Assembly (NCBI GenBank): GCA_045593555.1
Contig: JAZNWU010000017.1
Coordinates: 28,541 to 92,540, forward strand
Direction: 5' to 3'
DNA length: 64,000 bases
DNA from: Fimenecus sp045593555
GTDB taxonomy: Bacteria > Bacillota > Clostridia > Oscillospirales > Acutalibacteraceae
The notes beneath the pieces were generated by a model. The model saw nothing but the letters and a program-made list of their open reading frames with translations, did no database searches and was not told where the DNA came from. Positions 1 to 9,614 of the stretch are shown one piece after another. A program made the translations under genes and the position numbers. How positions within the stretch are numbered: the first letter of the stretch is position 1; every line of letters starts with the position of its first letter.

Positions 1-550
1 CTGCATCCATTTCTTCAACGATAGCCATTGACTCAACACGGATGCCTTGTTCCCTTAGTTTATCTCCACCGCCTTGATATCCTTTTTCAATTGCAATACC
101 ACAGCCTGCAAGTTTAGCACCTGCCTGATTGACAATATCAATCAAACCAATTAATGCATTACCTTTTGCAAGGAAATCGTCAACAATTAAAACAGTGTCA
201 TTTTCATTTAAGAAATCTTTAGATACTATGATGTCGTATGTACACTGATGAGTAAAAGATTCAACCTTACTTGTATATACATCACCCTTGATATTTAATG
301 TTTTACTTTTCTTTGCAAAAAGAAGGGGACAATTAAAGTGTCTTGCAACCATACATCCGACACCGATACCTGATGCTTCAATGGTGAGAATCTTTGTTAC
401 ATTTGATTCTTTGAATAATTTTTTCATTTCAAGACCCATTTTGTCCAGAAGGTCAACATCTAATTGATGATTTAAAAAACTATCAACTTTAAGTACATTT
501 CCGGGAAAAACTTTTCCATCTTTTATTATTCTATCTTCTAATAATTGCAT
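1..550 (-). CDS. xpt: Xanthine phosphoribosyltransferase (3' end cut by window edge)
   Basis: Salvages xanthine to XMP using PRPP in the cytoplasm. The reading frame runs off position 1, so about the last ten residues are missing; roughly 183 are visible. It starts MQLLEDRIIKDGKVFP and carries the family segments KVDSFLNHQ, LTIEASGIG and the PRPP-binding loop VLIVDDFLAKGNA, as in B. subtilis Xpt. Two in-frame ATGs lie six bases apart (556 and 550). The SD AGGA at 559-562 is only 2 nt from the first and 8 nt from the second, so 550 is chosen. The leader is about 25 nt, too short for the guanine riboswitch that controls xpt in Bacillus. It is transcribed away from the neighbouring sugar operon. 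Confidence 0.95.
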   Translation of the reverse strand, partial: MQLLEDRIIKDGKVFPGNVLKVDSFLNHQLDVDLLDKMGLEMKKLFKESNVTKILTIEASGIGVGCMVARHFNCPLLFAKKSKTLNIKGDVYTSKVESFTHQCTYDIIVSKDFLNENDTVLIVDDFLAKGNALIGLIDIVNQAGAKLAGCGIAIEKGYQGGGDKLREQGIRVESMAIVEEMDA

Positions 551-581
551 ATCCATATCCTCTTAACACATTTATAATCAT

Positions 582-610
582 ATTATAGAATAAAATGTCA
601 AAAAACACAA
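582..610 (-). promoter_or_regulatory. Promoter of xpt
   Basis: On the minus strand, TTGTGT (605-610) and a perfect TATAAT (582-587) are separated by 17 bp, placing the transcription start near 575. The resulting leader is very short and contains no riboswitch. Confidence 0.7.
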
Positions 611-663
611 TAATTTTTAACTTTTTATTTCGTGGAATTTTTTTATAATATTTTGTTAAAAAT

Positions 664-712
664 AGATAAAAAGAAGGCTGTTAGAAGTCATCAAAAGAAA
701 TAATTTTTATCT
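664..712 (+). promoter_or_regulatory. Leader inverted repeat before the maltodextrin operon
   Basis: A 9-bp perfect inverted repeat, AGATAAAAA at 664-672 and TTTTTATCT at 704-712, has a 31-nt loop and ends two bases before the strong SD AGGAGGA (714-720) of the first gene. A TATAAT-like -10 lies at 644-649 but with a poor -35. This could be a leader hairpin or an operator; the role is inferred. Confidence 0.3.
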
Positions 713-724
713 TAGGAGGACAAA

Positions 725-2071
725 ATGAAAAAAATCTTTTCTATCGTACTTTCTTTAATTATGTTTACATCAGTTATTTCTGGATGTAAAAGAGAAAATG
801 ACAACAATAACTCTACTACTCAAAAAGTAACAACAATTAGATTTTTAAACTTTAAGCCTGAAGTAGCAAACGTATATGATGAAATTGCAAAAGTGTATGA
901 ACAGGAAACAGGTGTTAAACTTATTGTTGAAACTGCTGCAAGTGGTAACTATGAGCAAACTTTGACTGCAAAAATGGGTACTGATGAAGCTCCGACTTTG
1001 TTTCAGATAAATGGACCGAAAGGTTATGTGAATTGGAAGGATTATTGTGCTGAATTATCGAATACAGAATTATATAAGCATTTGACAGATAAAGACTTGG
1101 CAATAACTGTTGATGGTAAAGTATATGGAATTCCATATGTTGTTGAAGGCTATGGAATTATATATAACAAAGAAATTACCGATAAATATTTTAAACTTGA
1201 AAATAAAGCAACAAAACTTAACTCAATGGAAGAAATCAATAGTTTTTCTTTGCTTAAAGAGGTTGTTGAGGATATGCAGAAGAATGCCGATAAACTTGGT
1301 ATAAAAGGTGTATTTGCAACAACATCTATGAAAACAGGTGAAGATTGGCGTTGGCATACACATTTAGCTAATATTCCTGTTTATTACGAATTTGAAAAGA
1401 AAAATGTTGATTTATCAAGTAACGAAACATCTAAAATTGATTTCACTTATTCAGATAATTTCAAAAATATTTTTGATTTATATATTAATAATTCTGTTAC
1501 TGATAAAAAAGTTCTTGGTTCTAAAGTAGTTGACGAGTCAATGGCAGAATTCGCACTCGGACAGTGTGCGATGGTGCAGAATGGCAACTGGGCGTGGAAT
1601 CAGATAAAGGATATAAAAGGAAACACTGTAAAATCTGAAAATATAAAATATTTGCCTATCTATATGGGGATTGAGAATGAAGAAAACCAAGGTCTTTGTA
1701 TAGGTACTGAAAATTTCTTTGCAATAAATGCTAAATCAAGTGAAGAAGAACAAAAGGCAACAGAGGATTTTATCTATTGGCTTTTCTCAAGTGAAAAAGG
1801 TAAAGATTTTGTAATAAATAAGCTTGATTTAATTGCTCCGTTTGACACATTTTCAGAAAAAGAAGTTCCGAATGACCCACTTGCACAAGAAGTAGTAAAG
1901 TGGATGAATAAAGAAAACATCAATAATATACCTTGGAATTTCACTATATTTCCAAGTCAGACATTCAAAAACGATTTCGGCTCTGCTCTTTTACAGTATG
2001 CACAGGGCACAAAAAGTTGGGATGATGTAAAAACAACTTTTGTAAATCGTTGGAAAAGCGAAAGTAAATAA
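725..2071 (+). CDS. Sugar ABC transporter substrate-binding lipoprotein, probably maltodextrin
   Basis: Extracellular solute-binding protein (family 1, MalE/MsmE-like, 448 aa) that captures sugar for the permeases encoded next. It has a lipoprotein signal: basic MKK, a hydrophobic stretch and the lipobox VISGC, with Cys21 as lipidation site. A Ser/Thr/Asn-rich linker follows, then a mature region with typical family features such as EFALGQCAMVQNGNWAW (about residues 277-293). SD AGGAGGA lies 4 nt before the ATG. It is the first gene of a six-gene cluster ending in malQ and glgP, which points to malto-oligosaccharides or starch breakdown products. The substrate is inferred from this context, not from binding residues. 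Confidence 0.9.
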   Translation: MKKIFSIVLSLIMFTSVISGCKRENDNNNSTTQKVTTIRFLNFKPEVANVYDEIAKVYEQETGVKLIVETAASGNYEQTLTAKMGTDEAPTLFQINGPKGYVNWKDYCAELSNTELYKHLTDKDLAITVDGKVYGIPYVVEGYGIIYNKEITDKYFKLENKATKLNSMEEINSFSLLKEVVEDMQKNADKLGIKGVFATTSMKTGEDWRWHTHLANIPVYYEFEKKNVDLSSNETSKIDFTYSDNFKNIFDLYINNSVTDKKVLGSKVVDESMAEFALGQCAMVQNGNWAWNQIKDIKGNTVKSENIKYLPIYMGIENEENQGLCIGTENFFAINAKSSEEEQKATEDFIYWLFSSEKGKDFVINKLDLIAPFDTFSEKEVPNDPLAQEVVKWMNKENINNIPWNFTIFPSQTFKNDFGSALLQYAQGTKSWDDVKTTFVNRWKSESK

Positions 2072-2097
2072 ATTTTTGTTTTAAGGATGGATAAATA

Positions 2098-2943
2098 ATG
2101 GAAAAGAATATAAAGAAATATTTTCCTGTATTTGTTTTGCCCACTTTCATATCCTTCGCAGTTGTATTTCTTATTCCTTTTATTCTTGGTATTTATCTGT
2201 CATTTACGGAGTTTACAACTGTTGAGAGTGCTGAATGGGTAGGAATTGAGAATTATTTAAAAGCGTTTACCGAAGATGATAGTTTTTTAAATGCACTATG
2301 GTTTACCGTTAAATTCACAGTTGTTTCTGTTATAACAATAAATTTATTCTCATTTGGTTTAGCGTTACTTTTAACTAAAGCTATTAAGGGTACAAGTGCT
2401 TTCAGAACAATATTTTTTATGCCGAATTTAATTGGTGGAATTGTTCTTGGTTATATCTGGAATCTGCTTATAAATTCGATTTTAGGAATTTTTGGATATG
2501 ACATAACTTTTGATGCTGATTATGGCTTTTGGGGTCTTGTATTTCTTTTGAATTGGCAGTTAATAGGATATATGATGGTCATATATATTGCCGGTTTACA
2601 GAATATCCCAAAAGAGCTTACGGAAGCAGCTTTGATTGATGGCGCATCATCCTTTTCAATTCTTCGGAATATAAAAATACCGATGGTAATGCCATCGGTA
2701 ACAATATGTCTTTTTCTTACAATAACAAATTCATTCAAATTATTTGACCAGAATTTAGCATTAACCGGTGGTGCACCTGCAAGAGAAACATCAATGTTGG
2801 CTCTTGATATTTATAACACATTTTATGGAAGAATCGGATGGCAGGGTGTAGGACAGGCAAAAGCAGTAGTATTCTTTATTATAGTTGCCGTCATTGCTTT
2901 TGTTCAGCTTAAAATAACAGGAAGAAAAGAGGTTGAAAATTAA
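2098..2943 (+). CDS. Sugar ABC transporter permease, MalF/UgpA type
   Basis: Integral membrane permease of the MalFG family (281 aa), forming a heterodimer with the next gene product. About six hydrophobic segments are visible, the first at about residues 10-35. The cytoplasmic EAA loop that docks on the ATPase reads ELTEAALIDGASSF, near residues 174-187. It lacks the large periplasmic insert of enterobacterial MalF and is the short Gram-positive form. SD AAGGATG precedes the ATG by about a dozen bases. It overlaps the next gene by one base (TAATG), so translation is probably coupled. Confidence 0.92.
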   Translation: MEKNIKKYFPVFVLPTFISFAVVFLIPFILGIYLSFTEFTTVESAEWVGIENYLKAFTEDDSFLNALWFTVKFTVVSVITINLFSFGLALLLTKAIKGTSAFRTIFFMPNLIGGIVLGYIWNLLINSILGIFGYDITFDADYGFWGLVFLLNWQLIGYMMVIYIAGLQNIPKELTEAALIDGASSFSILRNIKIPMVMPSVTICLFLTITNSFKLFDQNLALTGGAPARETSMLALDIYNTFYGRIGWQGVGQAKAVVFFIIVAVIAFVQLKITGRKEVEN

Positions 2944-3779
2944 TGAATAATAAGAAGTTATCTGATAGTTTTACATTCTCATTTCTTTTGTTATTATCAA
3001 TTATTTTTTTATTTCCTATTTATCTTGTTGTAATTAATTCGTTTAAATCTAAATTTACAATAATAGGAGAACCATTTAGTTTTCCGAATAGTGACACATT
3101 TGTTGGACTAGAAAATTACCTTAATGGTATAGAATCTTCGGGCTTAGTTGGTGCTTTTATAAGAACATTGATAATAACTGTTGGTTCAGTTCTGGCAATT
3201 GTTATATTTACATCTATGACAGCTTGGTATATTACAAGAGTAAAAACAAAGCTAAACAGAGTAATCTATTATTTATTTATTTTTAGTATGATTGTGCCTT
3301 TTCAGATGGTAATGTTTACAATGACCTCGGTTAGTGCAAAAATAGGTTTGAATACTGTTTTAGGTATCATTCCGGTGTATCTTGGGTTTGGTTCCGGATT
3401 GTCTGTTTTTATGTTTAGTGGATTTATAAAAGGATTGCCTCGTGAGATTGAAGAAGCTGCAATGATTGATGGGTGTAGCCCGATTAAATCATTTTTTTAT
3501 GTAGTTTTTCCAATTTTAAAACCTACAGCAATTACCGTTGCAATACTTAATGCAATGTGGATTTGGAATGACTTTTTATTACCATATCTTTTATTGGGTT
3601 CAGGTAATAAAACATTATCTGTTGCAATTCAACTTGCAATGCAAGGTGCTTATGGTGCAATTGATTGGGGCGGTTTTATGGCTATGCTTGTACTTTCAGT
3701 CATCCCTATAATTGTCTTCTATTTACTCTGTCAGAAATATATTATCAAAGGCGTAATTGATGGCGCCGTGAAAGGATAA
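2943..3779 (+). CDS. Sugar ABC transporter permease, MalG/UgpE type
   Basis: Second permease of the importer (278 aa), with about six membrane segments and an EAA loop EIEEAAMIDGCSPIKS near residues 166-181. The ATG shares its A with the stop codon of the preceding permease. The motif PFQMVMF in the middle is typical of MalG-family proteins. The ATPase gene follows after 4 nt. Confidence 0.92.
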   Translation: MNNKKLSDSFTFSFLLLLSIIFLFPIYLVVINSFKSKFTIIGEPFSFPNSDTFVGLENYLNGIESSGLVGAFIRTLIITVGSVLAIVIFTSMTAWYITRVKTKLNRVIYYLFIFSMIVPFQMVMFTMTSVSAKIGLNTVLGIIPVYLGFGSGLSVFMFSGFIKGLPREIEEAAMIDGCSPIKSFFYVVFPILKPTAITVAILNAMWIWNDFLLPYLLLGSGNKTLSVAIQLAMQGAYGAIDWGGFMAMLVLSVIPIIVFYLLCQKYIIKGVIDGAVKG

Positions 3780-3783
3780 AATA

Positions 3784-4878
3784 ATGGCTTCAATAACATT
3801 AAAAAATATTAAGAAAACTTATGAAGACGGAGTAACCGTAATTGATAACCTGAATTTAGATATTAAGGATAAAGAGTTTATCATTCTTGTTGGACCATCA
3901 GGATGCGGAAAATCAACTACCTTGAGGATGATAGCAGGTCTTGAAGAAATTACTGATGGAGAACTTTTAATTGGAGATAAGATTGTAAACTCTGTTTCAC
4001 CTAAAGACAGAGATATTGCAATGGTTTTTCAAAGTTATGCTCTTTATCCTCATATGTCTGTTTATAAAAATATGGCATTCGGACTGAAAAATAGAAAAGT
4101 TCCAAAAGAAGAAATCGATAAAAAAGTAAAGGCTGCTGCAAAAATGCTTGATATTGAAGAATATCTAAACAGAAAACCAAGAGCATTATCCGGCGGTCAA
4201 AGACAACGAGTAGCACTAGGCCGTGCAATGGTTCGTGAACCTGCAGTTTTTTTACTTGATGAACCTTTATCAAATCTTGATGCAAAACTAAGAACGGAAA
4301 TGAGAAGCAGAATATCTATGCTTCATAAAGAGCTTAAAACAACATTTGTTTATGTTACCCATGACCAGACAGAAGCTATGACAATGGGTGACAGAATAGT
4401 TGTAATGAAAGACGGAGTAATTCAACAGTTTGATACACCTCAAATGCTTTATAACCATCCGCAAAACATTTTTGTTGCAGGTTTCATCGGCTCACCACAA
4501 ATGAACCTGATAGATGCAATTATCAAAATGAAAAATGAAAACTATTTTGCTGAGTTTTCTGGTTATAGTATTAAATTGCCTAAGAGGATGAATAATAAAT
4601 TAAAAGCATATGAAAACAAACAGGTTGTTTTTGGTATAAGACCTGAAAATATGTCAATTTCAAATCAAAAAGAAGAAAATACAATAAAACTACACATTGA
4701 TATTGCTGAAATGACCGGTGCAGATTACTTTTTATATGGTAAATTAGATAATAAAAAAATTATTGCAAATGTAGCATCAAATCAAAACGTTGAGAGTGAA
4801 AAAGATTATTTAATTAAATTTGATATTGACAGAATTCATATCTTTGATAAAATCAATGAAAGACTTATATGTGATTGA
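3784..4878 (+). CDS. msmK: Sugar ABC transporter ATP-binding protein, MsmK/MalK/UgpC type
   Basis: ATPase that energises the importer (364 aa). Visible motifs are Walker A GPSGCGKST (37-45), a Q-loop in MVFQSYALYP, the signature LSGGQ (135-139), Walker B FLLDEP and the switch histidine in VTHDQ (His193). The C-terminal third is a TOBE/regulatory domain with the segment GIRPENMSI. Many Clostridia and streptococci use one shared MsmK for several sugar importers. This copy sits inside the operon but could also serve others. Confidence 0.93.
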   Translation: MASITLKNIKKTYEDGVTVIDNLNLDIKDKEFIILVGPSGCGKSTTLRMIAGLEEITDGELLIGDKIVNSVSPKDRDIAMVFQSYALYPHMSVYKNMAFGLKNRKVPKEEIDKKVKAAAKMLDIEEYLNRKPRALSGGQRQRVALGRAMVREPAVFLLDEPLSNLDAKLRTEMRSRISMLHKELKTTFVYVTHDQTEAMTMGDRIVVMKDGVIQQFDTPQMLYNHPQNIFVAGFIGSPQMNLIDAIIKMKNENYFAEFSGYSIKLPKRMNNKLKAYENKQVVFGIRPENMSISNQKEENTIKLHIDIAEMTGADYFLYGKLDNKKIIANVASNQNVESEKDYLIKFDIDRIHIFDKINERLICD

Positions 4879-4920
4879 CTTTTTTCTCAAAAAATAATAT
4901 ATTTTTATTGGTGATTTTTT

Positions 4921-6417
4921 ATGAGAGCAAGTGGTGTTTTAATGCACATTTCCTCTTTACCCGGAGATACAGGAATTGGTACTTTAGGTAAAGAAGCGTA
5001 TGAATTTGTTGATTTTTTAAAGAAGAGCGGACAAACATATTGGCAAGTTTTGCCTTTATGTCCAACAAGTTATGGTGATTCACCATATCAATCTTTTTCA
5101 ACTTTTGCAGGTAACCCATATTTTATTGACTTTGATTTTCTTTGTAATGACGGTTTACTTAAAAAGAGTGATTATTCAAGAATAAAATGGTGTGAAAATC
5201 TTCAAAAAGTTGACTTTGAATTGATTTACAAGAATCGTTTTAAGGTTTTAAGAAAAGCCTTTATTAACTTTGATTTGAATAATACAGAATTTTTTGATTT
5301 TTGTAATGAAAATTCATATTGGCTTGACGATTTTGCTTTGTATATGTCATTAAAAAATTCATTTGATGGTAAACCTTGGAATGAATGGTCACAGGAATTG
5401 AAAACAAGAAACAAGAAAAGTATTTCAAAAGCAAAAAATGAATTTAAAGAAGAAGTTGATTTTCAAAAATTCATTCAATATATTTTCTTCAGACAATGGA
5501 ATGATTTAAAGAGATATGCTAATGAAAATGGCGTAAAAATCATTGGTGATATTCCAATTTATGTTGCAGGAGACAGTGCAGATGTGTGGGCAAATCCAAA
5601 GCAGTTTTTACTTGATGAGGATTGTAATCCGATAGAGGTTGCAGGTTGCCCTCCTGATGCTTTTTCCGAAGACGGACAGTTATGGGGTAATCCGTTGTAT
5701 GATTGGGAGTATATGAAAAAAGACGGATATTCCTGGTGGAAAAACAGAATTAACCATTTATGCAATATGTGTGATGTGATACGAATTGACCATTTCAGAG
5801 GATTTGAATCTTATTACTGTATTCCTGCTGATTCAGAAACTGCAAAAATAGGTGAGTGGCGAAAAGGTCCGGGAATTGAATTCTTCAAAGAAATTGAAAA
5901 GTCACTTGGTAAAAAAGAAATTATTGCCGAAGATTTGGGCTTTTTGACACCTGCTGTCAAAAAAATGCTTAAACAAAGCAAATATCCAGGTATGAAGGTC
6001 CTTCAGTTTGCATTTGATGCAGACGAAGAAAATGACTATCTTCTTCATAATTTCACAAAAAATTCAGTTGCTTATGCAGGTACTCACGATAACGATACAA
6101 TAATCGGTTATATGACAAAAACTGCTCCCCGAAAGACACGAAAAAGAGCGAGAGAATATCTTCGTTTATCGAGAAAAGAAGGATATAACTGGGGCTTTAT
6201 GAAGGCCGTATGGTCAAGTAATTCCGATACGGCAATTGTTACAATGCAAGATTTATTAGGACTCGGAAATGAAGCACGAATGAATTACCCCTCAACTGTT
6301 AAGGATAATTGGCAATGGAGAGCAAAACCTGACTACTTATCAGACGAGTTGGCTGAAAAAATAAGATATTATACAGATTTGTATCAAAGAATCCCTAAAA
6401 AGAAAAGAGTAAAATAA
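4921..6417 (+). CDS. malQ: 4-alpha-glucanotransferase (amylomaltase, GH77)
   Basis: Transfers alpha-1,4-glucan segments between malto-oligosaccharides in the cytoplasm, giving longer chains for phosphorolysis plus glucose (498 aa, normal length). It begins RASGVLMHISSLPG, a family hallmark. The GH77 catalytic regions are present: nucleophile Asp in VIRIDHFRGFE, acid/base Glu in IIAEDLGFLT and the third carboxylate in AGTHDNDT. It lies 42 nt after the ATPase gene and directly abuts glgP (TAA then ATG), so importer and both enzymes form one operon. Confidence 0.96.
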   Translation: MRASGVLMHISSLPGDTGIGTLGKEAYEFVDFLKKSGQTYWQVLPLCPTSYGDSPYQSFSTFAGNPYFIDFDFLCNDGLLKKSDYSRIKWCENLQKVDFELIYKNRFKVLRKAFINFDLNNTEFFDFCNENSYWLDDFALYMSLKNSFDGKPWNEWSQELKTRNKKSISKAKNEFKEEVDFQKFIQYIFFRQWNDLKRYANENGVKIIGDIPIYVAGDSADVWANPKQFLLDEDCNPIEVAGCPPDAFSEDGQLWGNPLYDWEYMKKDGYSWWKNRINHLCNMCDVIRIDHFRGFESYYCIPADSETAKIGEWRKGPGIEFFKEIEKSLGKKEIIAEDLGFLTPAVKKMLKQSKYPGMKVLQFAFDADEENDYLLHNFTKNSVAYAGTHDNDTIIGYMTKTAPRKTRKRAREYLRLSRKEGYNWGFMKAVWSSNSDTAIVTMQDLLGLGNEARMNYPSTVKDNWQWRAKPDYLSDELAEKIRYYTDLYQRIPKKKRVK

Positions 6418-8766
6418 ATGTCACAAATAGTTAATGATGCAATTAAGCTTGCAAAAAGTAAATATTTTAAAGATATAAAAGAACTAAGTTCTTATGAGTT
6501 ACACGAGGTAATTTCAACTGCTGTAATGTCATATATTTCCGACGACTGGAAAAATAGTAAAGACAAGAGAATTATGAACAGAACAGCGTTTTATTTTTCT
6601 GCTGAATTTCTCGTTGGTCGTGCAATTTACAATAATCTTGTTTCAAAAGGTTTATATGATGAAGTTGAAAAAGATTTGAACGAATATGGTGTGTCACTAA
6701 AAGCACTTGAAGATGTCGAAGATGCTGCCCTCGGTAACGGTGGTTTAGGTCGTCTTGCTGCTTGTTTCCTTGATAGTGCAGCAACTCTTGATATTCCTCT
6801 TGATGGTTACGGAATAAGATATAAATATGGTCTTTTCAAGCAGGATTTTCACAATGGTTTTCAGATTGAAACAGCCGATGACTGGACAAAATTCGGTGAC
6901 CCGTGGTCTGTAAGATGTGAGGGTGATGCTGTAACAGTTGATTTTAAGGATATGTCAGTTGAAGCAGTACCTTATGATATGCCTATTATTGGATATGGTA
7001 CAGATAATATCGGTACATTAAGATTATGGCAAAGTGAATCTCTTATGCCATTTGATTTTGATTTATTTAACGCACAGAAATACGATAAATCTGTTGCATT
7101 GAAGAATAGAGCTGAAGATATTTCCCGTGTGCTTTATCCTAATGATGATAACAATGAAGGTAAGAAATTAAGACTTAAACAGCAGTATTTCTTCTCGAGT
7201 GCATCATTACAGGATATTATCAGAAAATTTAAAGCAGTTCACGGAAATGATTTCTCGAAATTTGCTGATTTTATTACAATTCAGCTTAATGATACACATC
7301 CTGTAATTTCAATTCCCGAGCTTATCAGACTTTTAACAGTCAACGAAAATGTCAAGTTTTCAGATGCCGTTGAGATTTGTAAAAATATGTTTAATTATAC
7401 AAATCATACAATTATGCAGGAAGCACTTGAAAAGTGGGATTTAAAGCTTATTCGTGATACAATTCCGCAGGTTCTTGATATTATTAAGCAACTTGATAAA
7501 ATGCTCAAAAAAGAGTTGAAAGACTCAAAAGTCCCAAAAGAAAAAGCAGATAAAATGCAGATTATTCAGGACAAAAGAGTTCATATGGCATATCTTGCAA
7601 TTTTCTGTTCAAAGTATGTAAATGGTGTTGCTCGAATTCATACAGATATTCTTAAAACAGATGTTTTGAAAGATTGGTACGAATTATATCCTGAAAAATT
7701 TCAGAATAAGACAAACGGTATTACTCAAAGAAGATGGTTATTACTTTGTAACCGTGAATTATCAACACTTATTACTGAACTTTTAGGTAGTGATGAATGG
7801 GTTACTGACCTTGATAAACTTAAGGAACTTGAAAAGTATGCTGATGATGAAACTGTTTTGAAAAGATTTATTGCAATTAAGGAAACGAAGAAAAAGCAGT
7901 TAGTAGAGTATATCCGTGTTCATGACGGAGTTGAAATTGACGAAAATTCAATTTTTGACATTCAGATTAAACGACTTCACGAGTACAAGCGTCAACTTTT
8001 AAATGCACTTGCTATTCTTGAACTTTTTTTTGAAATTAAAGAAGGTTCACTTACAGATTTCACACCAACAACCTTTATTTTTGGTGCAAAATCAGCACCC
8101 GGATATGCCCGTGCAAAAGGTATCATTAAACTAATTAACGAAATCGCAAATCTTATCGAAAAAGATAGTGAAGTATCAAAATATATAAAAGTTATTTTCG
8201 TTAAGAATTATAATGTGTCTTATGCTGAAAAACTTGTTGCAGCAGCTGATGTGAGTGAACAGATTTCACCAGCAGGTACGGAGGCTTCGGGAACCGGCAA
8301 TATGAAACTTATGCTCAACGGTGCAGTAACACTTGGCACTTATGACGGTGCAAATATTGAAATCGTTGAAGAAGCAGGGGAGGAGAATAACTACATTTTC
8401 GGTGCTCGTGTTGAAGATATTGAGGATATAAAAGAGACATATTCTTCAAAAGAATTCTATGAAACCGACGAAAAAATTAAACGAGTTCTTGATGCCCTTA
8501 CAGATGGTACTCTTAAAGACGGCAAAACAAAGATTTTCAAAGAACTTTATGATTCAATTCTTAAAGGTGCATCCTGGCATAAGCCTGACCATTACTATTT
8601 GCTTCTTGATTTCAATGATTATCTTGAAACAAAGAAACGAGTTAATGCTGATTACAAGAATAAAAATGAATTCTATAAAAAATGTTGGCTCAATATGTGT
8701 AATGCAGGCAAGTTCTCATCAGACAGAACAATTAAAGAGTATGCAAAGGACATTTGGCATTTATAA
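6418..8766 (+). CDS. glgP: Glycogen/maltodextrin phosphorylase (GT35)
   Basis: Releases glucose-1-phosphate from the non-reducing end of alpha-1,4-glucans with pyridoxal phosphate as cofactor (782 aa). The PLP lysine lies in EASGTGNMKLMLNGAVTLG, at Lys630. The N-terminal segment AALGNGGLGRLAACFLDS and the substrate region IQLNDTHP are intact. It starts immediately after the malQ stop codon and is the last gene of the operon, followed by a terminator. With MalQ it forms a standard Gram-positive maltodextrin utilisation module. Glycogen as a substrate cannot be excluded from sequence alone. Confidence 0.96.
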   Translation: MSQIVNDAIKLAKSKYFKDIKELSSYELHEVISTAVMSYISDDWKNSKDKRIMNRTAFYFSAEFLVGRAIYNNLVSKGLYDEVEKDLNEYGVSLKALEDVEDAALGNGGLGRLAACFLDSAATLDIPLDGYGIRYKYGLFKQDFHNGFQIETADDWTKFGDPWSVRCEGDAVTVDFKDMSVEAVPYDMPIIGYGTDNIGTLRLWQSESLMPFDFDLFNAQKYDKSVALKNRAEDISRVLYPNDDNNEGKKLRLKQQYFFSSASLQDIIRKFKAVHGNDFSKFADFITIQLNDTHPVISIPELIRLLTVNENVKFSDAVEICKNMFNYTNHTIMQEALEKWDLKLIRDTIPQVLDIIKQLDKMLKKELKDSKVPKEKADKMQIIQDKRVHMAYLAIFCSKYVNGVARIHTDILKTDVLKDWYELYPEKFQNKTNGITQRRWLLLCNRELSTLITELLGSDEWVTDLDKLKELEKYADDETVLKRFIAIKETKKKQLVEYIRVHDGVEIDENSIFDIQIKRLHEYKRQLLNALAILELFFEIKEGSLTDFTPTTFIFGAKSAPGYARAKGIIKLINEIANLIEKDSEVSKYIKVIFVKNYNVSYAEKLVAAADVSEQISPAGTEASGTGNMKLMLNGAVTLGTYDGANIEIVEEAGEENNYIFGARVEDIEDIKETYSSKEFYETDEKIKRVLDALTDGTLKDGKTKIFKELYDSILKGASWHKPDHYYLLLDFNDYLETKKRVNADYKNKNEFYKKCWLNMCNAGKFSSDRTIKEYAKDIWHL

Positions 8767-8772
8767 AGAATT

Positions 8773-8802
8773 AAAAAAGGACTCAATCGAGCCCTTTTTT
8801 GT
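8773..8802 (+). terminator. Terminator of the maltodextrin operon
   Basis: Hairpin with arms AAAAAAGGACTC and GAGCCCTTTTTT, one mismatch and the loop AATC, ending in a T-run. It lies 6 nt after the glgP stop. Confidence 0.85.
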
Positions 8803-8846
8803 TGCATAAATAAGAAAATCAATATATAATATCTTTGGTGATAATT

Positions 8847-9614
8847 TTGGATAAAAAAGTATTAGAGCAATATTTAAACCAAAAACTGAATATCACAATT
8901 TTTGATGAACTTGATTCTACAAATAGCTATTTGAAAAAAATAGGTTCAAGTGGTGAAAAAGAAACTCAACTCGTTATTGCTTTAAGTCAGACAGGTGGCA
9001 GAGGCAGAATGGGTCGTTCTTTCTATTCTCCAAATGGTACGGGAATTTACTTTTCTTTACTTTTACATCCGGAGTTTTCTGCCAAAAAATCACTTTTTTT
9101 GACAGTTATGGCTGCTGTTTCAGTTGCAGAAGCTGTTATGAAATACAACAAAAATGATGTTAAAATCAAGTGGGTAAATGACATTTATATTGATGGTAAA
9201 AAAGTCTGCGGAATACTTACTGAAGGTGCAATAAACTCTGATAAAATGCTCGACTACGCTGTTGTTGGTATTGGTATAAATGTAATCGCACCTGAAAACG
9301 GTTTTCCCGAGGATATAAAAAATATTGCAACTGCAATTTTCCCGGGAAAAACGGAAGATAATATTAAAGAAAAAATCGTTGCAGATATTGTTAACAGATT
9401 TTTCAGTATGTATAACGGAATTGATACTGATTTTGTTAAAAGATATAAAGAGTATTCATATCTTACAGGCAAAGAAATCAACATTGTTTCAGGAAAAAAC
9501 ACAAGATCTGCAACGGTAATTGATATTGCTGACGATTGTCATTTGCTTGTTAAAAATGAAAAAGGCGAAATTGAGGAGATTTCGTCAGGTGATGTCAGTG
9601 TGAGGGTCAAATGA
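8847..9614 (+). CDS. birA: Biotin-protein ligase without DNA-binding domain
   Basis: Activates biotin to biotinyl-AMP and attaches it to carrier proteins (255 aa from the chosen start). The catalytic domain starts almost at once (IFDELDSTNSYLK), with the biotin/ATP loop GGRGRMGRSF and the segment KWVNDIYIDGKKVCGIL. It lacks the N-terminal winged helix of E. coli or B. subtilis BirA, so it is a class I ligase and not a repressor. The frame is open back to TTG 8835. TTG 8847 is preferred because GGTGAT (8837-8842) then serves as SD, but this start is uncertain. It overlaps bioY by 4 nt (ATGA). Confidence 0.92.
   Translation: MDKKVLEQYLNQKLNITIFDELDSTNSYLKKIGSSGEKETQLVIALSQTGGRGRMGRSFYSPNGTGIYFSLLLHPEFSAKKSLFLTVMAAVSVAEAVMKYNKNDVKIKWVNDIYIDGKKVCGILTEGAINSDKMLDYAVVGIGINVIAPENGFPEDIKNIATAIFPGKTEDNIKEKIVADIVNRFFSMYNGIDTDFVKRYKEYSYLTGKEINIVSGKNTRSATVIDIADDCHLLVKNEKGEIEEISSGDVSVRVK

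Noticed and set aside
551..724. Possible purine riboswitch between xpt and the sugar operon
   Set aside because: The xpt transcript starts about 25 nt before its ATG, leaving no room for the aptamer, and no purine aptamer loop sequences are visible.
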